A stretch of DNA of 64,000 bases. Origin: Blasia pusilla. Its lineage: Eukaryota > Marchantiophyta > Marchantiopsida > Blasiales. Numbering within the stretch: the first letter of the stretch is position 1; the number at the start of each line of letters is the position of its first letter. The notes below the pieces were generated by a model. The model ran no database searches. It worked only from the letters and a program-made list of their open reading frames with translations, and had not been told where the DNA came from. Below are positions 1 to 11,032 of the stretch, one piece after another. The DNA is taken from the NCBI GenBank assembly GCA_050084515.1, contig CM114274.1, positions 36,332,001-36,396,000 of the forward strand, in the 5' to 3' direction. A program made the position numbers and the translations under genes.

Positions 1-1004
1 GCCAAAAAAGATCATCAGTTGCAATCGTGACTTATATTACCCTTAAACAGCCCAAAAAGATCATGATTTCCTTGTCAACTATAATGAATAATCACTCATT
101 GTCTGACCTTACTAGAAAAAAGGCTTTGAATCAATACATTCTTGTAGCATTTGTGTCAAGGTCTTGACTCATTGAGGCAGCTGGAGATCGAAGAGCTGAT
201 GCGCACATGATTAGTATTAAAACCGCAAATATGAGGTGGGCTGTTTTAGTATCCATCATTGGCATAAGACGCCTGAGTTTCTGTGCATAGTATCCACCCC
301 TCCGACCTGCAAGACACCAAACATTCAGTTTTTGAAATCATCTTTCCAAGGAGCTCTAATTCCACAGATCCATCCACTCAAGGAGACAACGGTATGATGC
401 CCTTCAGTCCATACCAAAATTCATCATTGTTTTAGTTTTAAAGAACTGTGTGCAAGACCATCTCAACTGTAAACTGGAAATTCTGCAATCACTCTCACTT
501 AGGACCAAAGCGTAGGGTTACAACGTCAGATCTGCATAAAGGTTAACTTTGAAATTAGTTGTGATGTTTCAATACTTTAGGGCATTCTTTAAAAGCTTGA
601 GTAATCTTCGCTTCCTTTCACCATGATTTTATTTGAAAGTAGGATAGTCTTCAATGCCTTCCATCATGATTTTGTCTGAATGCAGACAAATCTTCGATGC
701 CAGTCACCAAGGTTCACTGAAATTAGGGTGATAGTCACTGCCTTTCACTACGCTTCTCATTTAAACTTACATGATCTTCAATGCATCTCACTATAATTAC
801 CAATGAAAGTAGGCACACTTTTGGGGCGCACTATTTTCTGGCACTTCATCGATGGAACTATGTACCATCTTAACTTTTCAACATAACCCTACAGTACATT
901 GTTCAAAGTGGCAAGACGTTTCAAATCCACAAGGAAAACCATCCTTGACATGTGCATTTGTATAGACATAAGTAAAACAGTACAAACATTAACACAATCC
1001 AAAA

Positions 1005-1384
1005 TTAAAATAAAACCTGAGATATGAAATACAGTACCATAACAATTTTGACACCACCAGGCCATTTTGAAAATTTCCTCTTGCCTGGGTGCACAGTTTT
1101 ACCCCCCGTATCATACCCCAGAATAATTTTCCGTTTCAAGAGAAGATTCCCAATGTCCTCTCCATTGTCCTCAACCAGGCACTCAGCTTCAAGGAAACTC
1201 CGGAGTTCAGGGTATTTCTCAAGTACTGCCACAAAGTGGTTACCCCTAAAGCATTCCTCTCGTGTTTCATGCAGAGCCGCCTATCGTGTTTCAAGCTCTT
1301 TGTGTTCTCTGAGCTGCTCTGCAAAGATTTTCACACAATCCAACTCCTTTGCTGCTGCCTGCAAAGCAATGTGATATTTCTGTG
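1005..1384 (-). pseudogene. Unidentified coding-like fragment broken by one stop
   Basis: Read on the minus strand, one frame runs from about 1384 to 1005 with a single in-frame TAG (complement of 1281-1283). Both sides of the stop look protein-like: upstream a charged helical stretch (..AAAKELDCVKIFAEQL..), downstream ..NHFVAVLEKYPELRSF.. and ..VEDNGEDIGNLLLKRK... I do not recognise the family. The composition (charged, heptad-like leucines) would fit a coiled coil followed by a small globular part. It may be the 3' part of a multi-exon gene whose upstream exons lie at higher coordinates on the same strand. Whether the stop is real decay or marks an intron edge cannot be decided from the window. 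Confidence 0.35.
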
Positions 1385-1516
1385 AAACTCAACCACAATC
1401 CGATGTAGAATAGCGACAGAATGGACACAAAACAGTATTGATCGCTCCTACAGACACTGTTTTACCAACACTGACGGGTTTACCAATCCCAAGGCTGCAT
1501 TCTCGACCTCATGCTT

Positions 1517-1885
1517 TCAACAAAGTACAGAAGAATTGACTTCCATGGCCAAGTGCTTCCAGACCACATCACTTACGTTGGAAATATTTAACTCTGTCCA
1601 GGTTATGTACCCTCTTCTTGTAAACCTCTCTTGCTTATTACTGCGAGGAGTTTTTGGTTGAGAAACTGGAGGTGAGTACTCTTTAGGGTTCTCTAGGCTC
1701 AGAGAGTCAAAGTTAAAGTACATATGGCGTTTAGAATGGCTGGTGACTTCAGGCTCTGCTTTCTCTCCACATGTTGGTAAAGAAGACTGCATAAGATGAA
1801 TATTCATCACTGGAGGGTGCATGGATCTCAAATTGACCTTCAGCAAGTCAATCGTCCAACATGTGAAAAAAGGAGGCAAACTCAC
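1517..1885 (-). CDS. Possible exon of the same unidentified minus-strand gene
   Basis: A 122-codon open frame on the minus strand encodes a Ser/Pro/Lys-rich stretch (..LENPKEYSPPVSQPKTPRS..) followed by ..RRGYITWTELNISNVSDVV... The composition looks like a linker next to a folded domain rather than random translation. It lies about 130 bp upstream (in minus-strand sense) of the fragment at 1005-1384, so the two could belong to one gene. No domain was recognised. The assignment rests only on open frame length and composition. Confidence 0.25.
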   Translation of the reverse strand: MSLPPFFTCWTIDLLKVNLRSMHPPVMNIHLMQSSLPTCGEKAEPEVTSHSKRHMYFNFDSLSLENPKEYSPPVSQPKTPRSNKQERFTRRGYITWTELNISNVSDVVWKHLAMEVNSSVLC

Positions 1886-2974
1886 CTATTGCTTCTTTGT
1901 CACCATTGAGTAGTTTATCAATGCTCAACCAGTACAGATCTGCTTAATGGCCAGCAGAGTGGTGCTGTTGTGTCAAACTAGAGTGTGGAACAAGGCTGGC
2001 CTCTCTCCCACAGCCTTTTCAATGCTTTTGTTAACTTCCCACGGGAGGAAATGGGAGTTAGCGAAGTGCTTATGAGGGTAGGTAACACTATAGAGGTTCC
2101 TCTGTGATTAGCTGAGGACCTGATATCTTTCACCAAACTCTAGTTTTACAGGTGGGCAATGGAGGCAAACGTTTAAAGGTGGAGCAGGTTTTGAATGGTG
2201 AGGAAGAGGACCCCAACCACCACTGGTATTTGGGAGGCCATAAGAGCCCTAGAATGTGAACACTGACCCATACTTGGGTGTTTCAGAGGTTTGTTCATGG
2301 GTTGCTCTCTCGACTACAAGACTAAAGAGAACCACATGAAAGTGAATGTTCTCTCAACTTCTCAAGATCTGTCCAAGTTGAGGGATCGTGTTTGAACTAA
2401 AGCACTCTGTAGCTTTGCACACCAGTGTTAGAAGTTCAGGTGTGGACATGGCTTTTGTAATGACTAGTTCATCATTATCTATAGGAGTGTGAACCATTTA
2501 GAAAATGGGCTCATTGAGAGGCAGATTGTTCCCCAACTATCCTCAGGTTGTAGGAAGAGACCAAGAGGTTTCTCTAGGATCCATTACGGGAGCAACTCAC
2601 TCTTCTGTAGATGGATCCAGATCTGTTGGTGGTTGGCCAATCAAGGGGCAGGATTGTTGTGACATGGATGTCATTTAATCTTGTGGTGTAATCTAAGTGT
2701 CTGCTCAGAGACTAAGAGACGTAGCTCTCATAGAAGAGTTACGACCGTTGGTGAATCAATGGGATCCACAACTTAGCCTCTTGTGGTTAGGACTTATGTT
2801 TAGTTTGGCCTGTAAGAAGAACAGTCTCCTATCAATATTGAAATCAGAGGAACTTTGCCTCATCTTCTCTGTGCTCTCTGCATGATTGTGTTCTTTATCC
2901 TCCATCTTCACTATGCAAAAATGATAGTGCATTCTTACAACCAGAATAACCTAGTTTGAATATGGGATGCTCAA

Positions 2975-3110
2975 GAAAGTCGTTTAGCAACCTTTCTTGA
3001 AGCCTCAAATCCGTAGTTTGGTGCTCTATCCAATTGAGCTACAAGCACTAGTTGGCTATTCTTAAGCACTACGTGTCATATGCATTTACCTTCAAGAAAA
3101 GCCAGCTAAA
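2975..3110. repeat. Imperfect inverted repeat around the half-tRNA
   Basis: The left arm (about 2975-3001, read in reverse) and the right arm (about 3083-3110) both read TTCAAGAAA followed by GCTAAACGACT, with a few mismatches. Inside the left side there is also a short hairpin, 2971-2979 with 2992-3000 (9-bp stem, 12-nt loop). The inverted arms enclose the tRNA-Arg-like half, so the unit may be a tRNA-derived foldback element. Confidence 0.4.
3001..3048 (-). tRNA. 5' half of a tRNA-Arg(ACG)-like sequence
   Basis: On the minus strand the sequence shows a D-arm with a perfect GCTC/GAGC stem around AATTGGATA. An anticodon arm CCAAA-CTACGGA-TTTGA follows, whose loop reads anticodon ACG (Arg). 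The T-arm (GGTTCGAATCC-type) and the 3' acceptor half are missing, so this is not a working tRNA gene. It resembles organellar-type tRNA-Arg(ACG) more than the usual nuclear one, but that is from memory. The half-tRNA is bracketed by an imperfect inverted repeat. Confidence 0.5.
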
Positions 3111-3119
3111 CGACTCTCA

Positions 3120-3545
3120 TTGTACAGTATGAGCTTCCTTCCAGACCAATACCGTTGGTGTGAGATCTGGATTGGAGTGAAGACTCCTAGTGATCAAGGA
3201 AAATTGACAAGGCAAAGGCACCTCCAGGTAATAGACTCTCATCTCTGCCATAAAGCTTGGGTTAAGATCCCATATACTCAGAGTAGACCGGTGATGAAGG
3301 AGAAAGCATGGATGGAAAAGGTAGGAGATTTCGTTCAGTGGCACATCTTCTCAAAGGGCACAATTGTTAATGCTTCTGTAGATACTGGCTTCACTTCATC
3401 TAAAGATGATAGAACATGTACTTCTGGATTTGCTCTTATCATGGCAGACGGTGCAGTGCTTTGTGCATGAAGGAATCGCACAGTTACTCCAGTCTGCTAC
3501 AGAAGCTGAAAGTATAGCTCTCAGAGAGGCTACTAGCCTGATACT
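3120..3545 (+). pseudogene. Degenerate RNase H domain of a LINE-type retroelement
   Basis: The frame from 3120 reaches ..NASVDTGFTSSKDDR..TSGFALIMADGAVL.., followed after a frameshift near 3468 by ..SATEAESIALREATSL... The arrangement (Asp-containing first strand, GFALI.AD.G strand, then an A.EAE.IAL..A helix carrying the Glu) is that of the RNase H-like domain (RVT_3 type) of plant non-LTR elements. The stop in TGCATGA and the frame change show it is dead. No reverse transcriptase was recognised upstream, so only the 3' end of the element remains. A host RNase H-like gene fragment is the alternative. Confidence 0.5.
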
Positions 3546-4476
3546 CTGAGTTCAATACCTATTTGCTGAAATTCGTTTTCTCTACAATTTCCACCAATTC
3601 GTAATGGAGACAGCCAAGCTCCAATCAAGGTCTCAAATATTTTCTGCTCCAATGCCAAGATCAGACATTCTGAACTTCAAATTTTTTGTCATCCCTAGAA
3701 CACATTTAGCTCCAATACATCAATCTACAAGAATGTCCCTCTTCAGTCCAGACTGCTCATGTCCTGACCAAAGCACTAAGGACAACCATCATTCTTTGAT
3801 TCAAATGTTAGTTTTGGGAAATATGGCATTGAGAGTAGCCAGCTGCTATATTTTTTTCAAACTATAATATTCCCTAACATGTTATCTGTGGGATAATATC
3901 ACCACTCTAAAGGCAGGGAACTTCTTCGGGGCTTACTTTGGTGTCTCAAGGTTTCTCTTCTTGCCCATTGTCATGGTTATTTTTCATGAGGGTTTGCAGG
4001 CATCCCTCATTTACTGTGAGTTCAGAATTGAGTTGAGAGGCGAAATTGTATGAAATTAGCATTGTGGTCCTACTTCCCTTGTACAGACAAGGAGAAAACT
4101 GAATATTAATATGCCAAGACTTAAGCATTTCCTGGATTCTTTAAGGTTGCTGTCGCTGAGCAGGCCTTCTACTCCAGGCCCGCCTTGATGCACACATGCC
4201 TGCATGAATCTCATGTATCGTAGACCGCATGATAAACCATAGGTTGACTCTCATATGGTGTGAGTGTTGATCTTCCAAGCGGGTCAGCCAAGCATCTCTT
4301 CACCAAACGATCAACTCCAGCTGAATTAGGACCTGGAGGTGCCTTTGCCTTGTCCTAATTAAAGCTTTTCAGATAAAGTTCCAGGCTTTTTAGATAAGGT
4401 TCCAGACTTACTACATGTCTGTTGAGGGAACCATCTGACACTACTAACCTTAGTAAATCATATGGTGCGTCATTGA

Positions 4477-4548
4477 ACTAGTTACTCATCACCCTTGAGT
4501 CTCCAGGGTGTCAGTAACGTGGCGACTCAAGGGTGATGAATCACTAGT
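4477..4548. repeat. Hairpin with 25-bp arms inside the spacer
   Basis: Arms 4477-4501 and 4524-4548 are reverse complements with two mismatches (ACTAGT...CCCTTGAGTC paired with GACTCAAGGG...ACTAGT), with a 22-nt loop. It sits in the spacer of the large inverted repeat and could extrude as a cruciform or fold in RNA. Confidence 0.75.
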
Positions 4549-4827
4549 CAAAGACTCGTCAGAAAGATGAGAATACTACTCTCCCCCTTGCCTCATGGCA
4601 CAATTCCAACACTTTGTCTAGTATCACTGGAATTGAGGGTGCCATTTTTTCCACAGCAGATGTCTGAAGTAGGACATACTTTGGGACTTACAGCTGAGAT
4701 ATCCACTTACTAATTCTGCAATTCTAATGCTTTGAAATTTATGACTCCCAACAAAAAATAGTACCATTAGAGCACAATCAAAACCTGACCAGTCTGTGAA
4801 AGTATCAATGAAACGTCAATTGACTGC

Positions 4828-5094
4828 TTGGGCCCATACCAGAAATTTACAGGGGACGGAGCAATATTCCCTTCCAAAGCACTAAATCTTGCGTCTCCAG
4901 CCATGTTCCTCAAATACAGTAACCTGGATTCATTCCCCAAACCTGCAGCATTGGTTACTCATATTCTTTTGGGTCCTAATTCAGCTGGAGTCGATCGTTT
5001 GGTGAAGAGATGCTTGGGTGACCCACTTGGAAGATCAACACTCACACTATATGAGAGTCAACCTATGGTTTATCATGCGGTCTACGATACATGA
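4828..5094 (+). CDS. Unidentified coding-like fragment ending in the right repeat arm
   Basis: An 88-codon frame ends ..VDRLVKRCLGDPL..YESQPMVYHAVYDT before a TGA. The last 39 or so codons lie in the right arm of the inverted repeat. The left arm (minus strand, about 4333-4215) preserves the same frame and the same stop with only two amino-acid changes, which suggests a true protein C-terminus. The frame starts inside the spacer and no upstream exon is identified. No family was recognised. Confidence 0.35.
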   Translation: MGPYQKFTGDGAIFPSKALNLASPAMFLKYSNLDSFPKPAALVTHILLGPNSAGVDRLVKRCLGDPLGRSTLTLYESQPMVYHAVYDT

Positions 5095-5442
5095 GATCCA
5101 TGCAGGCATGCCTGCATCAAAGCGGGCCTGGAGTAGACAGCGACAGCAACCTCACAGACAAAAAAAATGCAGGAAATGCGCAATTCCACGCTACAATGTC
5201 TCCTGGCATATCAATATTCAGTTTTCACGTTGTCAGCGCGAGAGAAGTAGGACCGCCTTGCTTATTTCGTACAATTTCGCCACTCAATTCTGAACTCACA
5301 AAAAATGAGGGATGCCTGCGAACCCTCATGGAAAATGACCACGAAAATGGACGAGAAGAGAAGCCTCGAGAAACCAAAGTATGCCCGGAAGAAGTTCCCT
5401 GCTTTTAGAGTCGCGACATCATCCTACAGAGAAAACCTTAAG

Positions 5443-6250
5443 GAAATCTATGGACACGAATATTTCACCAGGTTTGGACAATGTAAATGCGCGAAAACTG
5501 CAAAAGACTGCAAGAAACTAAACGCGTATGATAAACCCCATCGACCCCGAAATCGTCTGGGCGCCGATGGTCAACATAATCAATTTCCCACGCTTCCAGC
5601 TCTCTCGCTACTGCCAATCCATTTCAAGCCTTACCAAAGAGAAAAGAGGCTACCTCCCCACTACAATCCACACCGGAGGAACAGAATGAGCACTGACCTT
5701 GGCACCGTGTCCTGGAACCCCATCTGCAGGACGATCCGATGTCTTCTTCATATCCATGAAAGATTCAAGCGCTCATCAGAATCAGCGCAGGAGAGGTGCA
5801 GAGTTGCAGAACATATCACCCTGCGACTGTAAGCGATGCAGCCGGCGACCACACAAGTCAACTCTCTAGAAATACCGGAATCCACCCAATGCCGTGATGC
5901 ATGCGTAATCGAGAACTTCTAAACGTCTTTAGGCTCCCAGATTCACGACTCGTTGAAATCGGTGGTTTCCGGAAGAGTCAGCGGTGCGCGGGGCCAGAGG
6001 ATCCTATCGTTGGGTTTTCGTTAGGGGTTGCAGTTGTCTGGACGTGCTAGAGGACCTTTCCATAGCCGTAAATTTAGTCGATAGGGCGTGTCACGGACGC
6101 GTAATTTGGTCCCCGGCTGATTTTGGTCGTGTGGAAGTTTCTATACTAGAGCGTCTCATACGTAAATCTCGAGACGACCTACTTTTACGTCATAGGTTAG
6201 GTTGTTTCATTTTACTAGACTGGTAAGATGTAAGAGCCATGATCTATAAG
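5443..6250. other. CpG-rich single-copy-looking stretch without a clear gene
   Basis: Open frames of 80 to 175 codons cross this stretch on the + strand, but none has a recognisable domain or splice structure. CpG content is visibly higher than in the surrounding transposon-rich DNA, so it could be a gene's 5' region or recently inserted DNA. Confidence 0.3.
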
Positions 6251-6315
6251 GAGTATTGGTATGGTGTGACCAAACACAACCCACTCTTCGCTAAAAATTC
6301 CTCATTTCACTCTTT

Positions 6316-6445
6316 GTTAATTACCCACTACTAACATCTCCCTGTTAATTATCCGCTATCCACTATTCCGACCTCCTTGTTAATTACCCGTTATCCATTA
6401 CTAACACCTTTTTGTTAATTATATGCTATTAACACCTATACTCCA
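6316..6445. repeat. Degenerate tandem repeat with TTGTTAATTA cores
   Basis: Four imperfect units begin with TGTTAATTA (near 6318, 6345, 6382 and 6414), each followed by C/T-rich sequence containing TATCCACTA or TACTAACA-like words. Spacing is 27-37 bp. No coding potential is seen. The AT-rich stretch from here to about 7700 shows only short random frames. Confidence 0.55.
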
Positions 6446-7710
6446 TGTACAATGTACAATGTATCCCCTCTCAATAATTTTCCGTCAAAATAGTACAATG
6501 TTGCTATTTTGTTTTATTTAAGCACTATTTTGTCTTATTATGCATGTGGTGTTGTCCATAATAGTATAGATGCAACCATGCACTGCTTTGTGAAGAAATG
6601 AGATGCAATGTAGGTGGTAAGTGATATTGCAGTGTGGTAAAAAAAATGTCGGGTGATGTATAGTGAATCTAAATGATCGCACGCACATAAGTCGCTATGT
6701 GCACAACATCATGCTATCTGAAGGGGTGGTAAAAGGAGTTGTATTGGTAAATTTTTGTGATTGTGAGTGTCCTATGAATGAGTTGTAGTAATAACCAAGT
6801 CGTACGCAAATAATTTACAATGCTTACTTGCATTTGTTGCGTGCATATTAAATGAACATGTTTGGGTGATCTTCTGCTTGAGAAATGGCTTGCAACATGA
6901 TAATGTGTCCGTGGTATGGAATCCCTATAATAGAGCATACATCGCATGTTGAGATGAATGTAGGAATCATATAACGAGGAGGTTGCGGTTAACTTAATAG
7001 AAGGACGGGTTGGATTAAGGTAAGCATACTACAAATTGTTGGAAGGTTGTAGAAATTGTTGAAGCAGGGGACGGCGAGTCCACAAAAGTTGTGTGCATTA
7101 CGATGTGTGGGTGTACACAGGCATTCATGCACCTTCAAAGCTATATGCAGAGACATATGAAGTAGTGAGCCTTTAAGTAACTTTTGCAATGGTGCGCAAG
7201 GCAGCAAAATTGTTGAGCAAGTATTGTGAATAACAATTGATAAATTAACAACAGATGAAAGAATAAGCAGAAAACTTCGCGACGAGGATAAGTCCAAATG
7301 ACAACATATATTATTTATGGACATAGACAGCCACATGCCAACCTATTATTGTCAAACAGGGACATCCATATTGGCAAGCGTGGTACAAAATAGGAATGAG
7401 CAACCTATCTGAGTGTGTCGTGGTAAGGTGTAAAACACAAAAGAGTGGCCAGTACAAAAAAATACCATCTCACACCTGTAGAGAACTGTTGTTATATCTA
7501 TGCTGGAGTTCAAAAGACAAATCAAACATTTGTGCAAGTAACACACTAAGCTGACTTGTACAGGTGGATCAGGGACTGATTGTTACATATCCCTTCAGAC
7601 ACAACAGTGTCCTTAGGATAGTGGTTATCAATATACTTTGCTAAAACCAGAAGTTTATCGAAAATAGCATCAACATACTGCTGTCATTTTGCTAGGGCGA
7701 TAATGGTGCT

Positions 7711-8022
7711 CTAGTTTGGCTCTTGAACTTGCGCTAGCATAGTATGCAGTGCATTGTAGTGGGATTTGGCTTCTTGAAGCTGGTCTTGACTAGCGTGAAG
7801 AGAACGGACAACAACATCAAATATATGGGCTATCACACTTGGTAAGCGACTGGTCCCCACATGGTATGGGTCGGAAAATGCAACAAAATTCATACGGAGA
7901 GTGAATTTCCCCTTCTTCTCTTGCTTGTGACCAAGTGCAGCTAGTTGTTTGACAGGTGTACGATAGTCATTGCTTGTGGAATGTGCAACTTGTTTTCGTT
8001 TCTGCACAACACAAACACGCAC
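7711..8022 (-). CDS. Unidentified coding-like fragment
   Basis: A 103-codon minus-strand frame encodes a basic N-terminal part (..VQKRKQVAH..) followed by ..KFTLRMNFVAFSDPYHVG.. and a Gln/Leu-rich helix (..LHASQDQLQEAKSHYNAL..). The composition is protein-like and the region is flanked by repeats, so a transposon-encoded accessory protein is possible. I recognise no domain. Confidence 0.25.
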   Translation of the reverse strand: MRVCVVQKRKQVAHSTSNDYRTPVKQLAALGHKQEKKGKFTLRMNFVAFSDPYHVGTSRLPSVIAHIFDVVVRSLHASQDQLQEAKSHYNALHTMLAQVQEPN

Positions 8023-8644
8023 AATGTACTATAGTCGCAAAGGAAGGATACATTTTTATGAAGCAAGAGTAAGCATTAATAGGCAACAACATAAAAGAAT
8101 GCGTCTAGAAAGAGAAATCATGCAAGAAGTTGACAGCATAGGCAATATGAGAGGATATGGTGATGTTGTGCAACTCAATAGTGTGGCAGCAAGTGCGTGT
8201 CAAAAACAAAGAATTAATGCATCAATGGAAAAATGGACACTGTAATGCATCTGAATATATGTATACGACAATACATATAGAAAATGGTATACTAAAACTT
8301 AGTATAAATTGTTGGTGTGAGTTCATAGTGGGTCAAGAAGTGGAACACAAAAGTATTATGGCCGATATAGTAGGTTGCAAAATAATGACGCGACATAACT
8401 TCATAGTGTTTAACATCATGTTTCATGATATACAACTAAGTGCCTACAACTGAGCCACATATTTAACTAGTGTGGCAACAGTACAGCCAATAGGAAATTG
8501 GTTGTAGTGAGCTCCAACATTTCAACAGCAGACACTTGGTGACAAGGAAGAAAACATGAGCAACAATCAGTAAGAGCTGAAAAATTTATACCAGTAAAAT
8601 GAGGGAGGAAAGCTGCCACAGCAAGTACACTTACTTGGAACTAG

Positions 8645-9011
8645 CTAAGCACGTTTCCGTTTGTTCAGGGACGTTGGGAGGGTAGGTCCGTGGTAGGAGG
8701 CACTATTTGTCTGAAAGTGCATAGAAGTTGATCTACTACTAGAAACTCCAGCAGAACTCAGTCGTATTGTTGGGATACGCATCACGTCTGCAGTGCTACG
8801 CTGGTCAATGTCAGGTATCTCTGATATAGTCCCAATCTTCTCGGGAACTTTTGAGGCGGGCGAGGAGGTGAGATGCCTTTGCTGAGGTGAGATCCACAAG
8901 CATTTCGATAGGTAGTTTCATGATAACTCGTAATTCTTGAAACTGGTTAGGCTTAATGCCAGCAGTGAGGCGGGTGAAATGGGAAGCTGCTTGCTGCCTT
9001 GTTAGCTCCAA
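8645..9011 (-). pseudogene. Unidentified coding-like fragment with a frameshift
   Basis: On the minus strand, a frame opening at 9011 (MELTRQQAASHFTRLTAGIK.., a helical stretch ending ..SREDWDYIRDT) gives way near 8880-8820 to a second frame. That frame is rich in Ser/Thr/Arg and ends ..TSLNKRKRA and a stop, with a nuclear-localisation-like end. The overlap of two plausible halves suggests one protein split by a frameshift or intron. The context between Helitron ends suggests transposon cargo. No family was recognised. Confidence 0.3.
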
Positions 9012-9500
9012 TTTATTGACGGAACCCCCTTATAGACCATAACCTCTTTTTGAATACCTGATTGCATATAGTAAACAATGAGTAAAGAACAAAGATGGAA
9101 AAAGAAAACATTGTAGGTGTGGAATTGCTTCAAGATGGTATTACACTAAAAGTACATGTTGTTGCTGGTGGGTGTTTTCGTAGTTCTCTGAATGAGGATG
9201 CCCAAGACTTCTATTCATCAATGAGTCTGCTCATTTTTCGGTTGGAAATATCTCCACCATAGTAAGACTGATCTAGACCTAGGCTATTGGCGTACCTCAA
9301 CTCTGCAACAGTTGGAGAGATTATTTGCGTACGGCTGTCGTTTGGAAAAAAAATTAGTAGAAAAAAGACCACGAAAAATGGACGAGAAGAGAAAGGAAAA
9401 GTAGTAGGAAAAAAAAACATTTAATATCACAATAGGAAATATTTCCCTTTCAAAATAAAGAGCATTTAACATATAATGCGGTATATAAATAAAATTATTC

Positions 9501-9520
9501 TTACCCGTGCACCTTACTAG
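9501..9520 (+). mobile_element. Helitron-type 3' end
   Basis: The sequence CCCGTGCACCTTACTAG followed by T matches the 3' ends of the other Helitron-like elements in this window (CTAG followed by T). Its hairpin is degraded. The 5' end of this element was not found. Confidence 0.4.
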
Positions 9521-9942
9521 TATCTATACTATTAACTGAACATGGGGGGTTACTATAAGTAGGAGACATTTGGCCCTTAAACACTGGAGGTTTCCCATCT
9601 TCCACTCAAAATTAAAATCTAACTTTGGTGTTCTATTTCATCCACAAAATGTAACTGTGATGGCAGATTAGCTAATCTTTGGTTGACAGCATGGTAGAAT
9701 CGAATTCGGAAAGTAAATACGCAAGGAAATTGCTAGGATTTAGACATTTTCTAGGTCTATAGCGAGATTTATCGAAGGAGTAGGAGGTGTGAAAATGTCT
9801 CGTCATTTCTTACTCTCCTTGTAGGATGAGCTTGCTAGGATCTGATGTGATCTGCTTCAAATCCGCTTCGAATCTGAATGTGTTGGTATAGCATTCATCA
9901 CAATATTGAGGGCATTGAAGTCACGATAAGAAGGGAACGTTG

Positions 9943-9948
<6 letters not shown>

Positions 9949-9998
<50 letters not shown>
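9949..9998. repeat. (CT)n microsatellite
   Basis: About 50 bp of pure CT repeats. Translated frames across it (poly Arg-Glu or Leu-Ser) are artefacts. Confidence 0.95.
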
Positions 9999-10002
<4 letters not shown>

Positions 10003-10003
10003 T

Positions 10004-10384
10004 TTGTTACGTTCATGGATTTTTGCATCCTGTTGTGAATCAATGCATTCTTTCCCTGAGCAGTTCCTCGGCCTAGAACAAGCGAATATGAAGCCTAGAA
10101 CGCACGGATTGGTGATTAGACATCCCAATCGGGAAGGATTGCGCTATGAGTCTAGTAGTTTAGGATATTTAGTCAATTTGGTGCACATGAATCTGAAAAT
10201 CATGGATTGTGTTTGGTTCTTGGATTGGGTTTTTGTGCTTGTGAGACATCCACATGCAAGTATGATTAACATCGAGACCAGAATCAGATCTCCTGATAGT
10301 GTGATGCGAATCATGCGACGCGAGAGCTTAATGCAGCCAAGAGGTGATGGAGTATCCAGATGCTTCTTTCTCTGTACAGTTTAG
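10004..10384 (+). CDS. Uncertain open frame inside the Helitron
   Basis: A 126-codon frame starts just after the CT tract. It has no recognisable domain and its C-terminal part is Arg-rich. Helitrons often capture host exons, so this may be captured sequence, but it may equally be chance. Confidence 0.15.
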   Translation: MLRSWIFASCCESMHSFPEQFLGLEQANMKPRTHGLVIRHPNREGLRYESSSLGYLVNLVHMNLKIMDCVWFLDWVFVLVRHPHASMINIETRIRSPDSVMRIMRRESLMQPRGDGVSRCFFLCTV

Positions 10385-10956
10385 GCGATGAGATTTTGGC
10401 GCTTGGCTTTCAAGCAGAGATACGAATTGAGATCTGATCGATTCCACTGTCCTCATTCTCGTTAAATCTTGCATAGCAGCGCTGAGACTCCAACAACCCG
10501 CGCAGGTCGGGGCAGATTTTCACGAACGGAGTATCCGGAGTGTACTGAATAGCCTTCAAATCTCCTCCGTATTTCTCCCATAACCACGATCAAACTACCT
10601 GCGCATTGGATTTGTCCAAAATCAGGAGTTTCGCCTCTACCCCTTTGCTTTCTTCGGTGATTTATGTCGTCAACCCCATCTTTGGCGTCATTCACCCTGT
10701 AAACCCACCGAACTTATCTTGCACTTGGTTATTTGCTTCAGTTCCTATGCGTCGCACTTGAGCATACATATCCTCTTCATTTTTTCCACTGGAGTCTGGT
10801 TCTGGTGCCACCGACCACACAGTGGCATCGCCCTTTCTTTTCCTCTTCTTCCCCACCCTCTTCCCAGTCTTTCACACTAAAATGTGAAGAAATTGGCTGC
10901 CCCCGTCCGCCCATTGCCCATTGCTGCCTTTTTATGCGTCAACGAAACCTCTCCAG

Positions 10957-10957
<1 letters not shown>

Positions 10958-11029
<72 letters not shown>
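10958..11029. repeat. (CT)n microsatellite
   Basis: Nearly pure CT repeats of about 70 bp that end exactly where the solo LTR begins. The LTR appears to have inserted into this tract, because CT repeats resume after its right end. Confidence 0.95.

Positions 11030-11032
<3 letters not shown>

Larger units (their letters stand above)
3871..5442. repeat. Large inverted repeat (arms about 460-470 bp)
   Basis: The left arm 3871-4333 is the diverged reverse complement of the right arm 4972-5442; the spacer is 4334-4971. Matches extend from the inner pair (CTGAATTAGGACC against GGTCCTAATTCAG) to the outer pair (GCAGGGAACTTCTTC near 3913 against GAAGAAGTTCCCTGC near 5388). Beyond the outer ends similarity fades. 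Many differences are CpG in the right arm against TpG or CpA in the left arm, as expected if the left arm has been methylated and deaminated for longer. Both arms contain the same coding-like C-terminal peptide (..YESQPMVYHAVYDT then stop), so this looks like an inverted duplication of a gene end or of a transposon. Confidence 0.8.

Noticed and set aside
3001-3048. Functional tRNA-Arg gene
   Set aside because: The T-arm and the 3' acceptor strand are missing.
9211-9420. Phe-rich minus-strand frame that looks like a membrane segment
   Set aside because: It comes from A/T runs and lacks any family signature.
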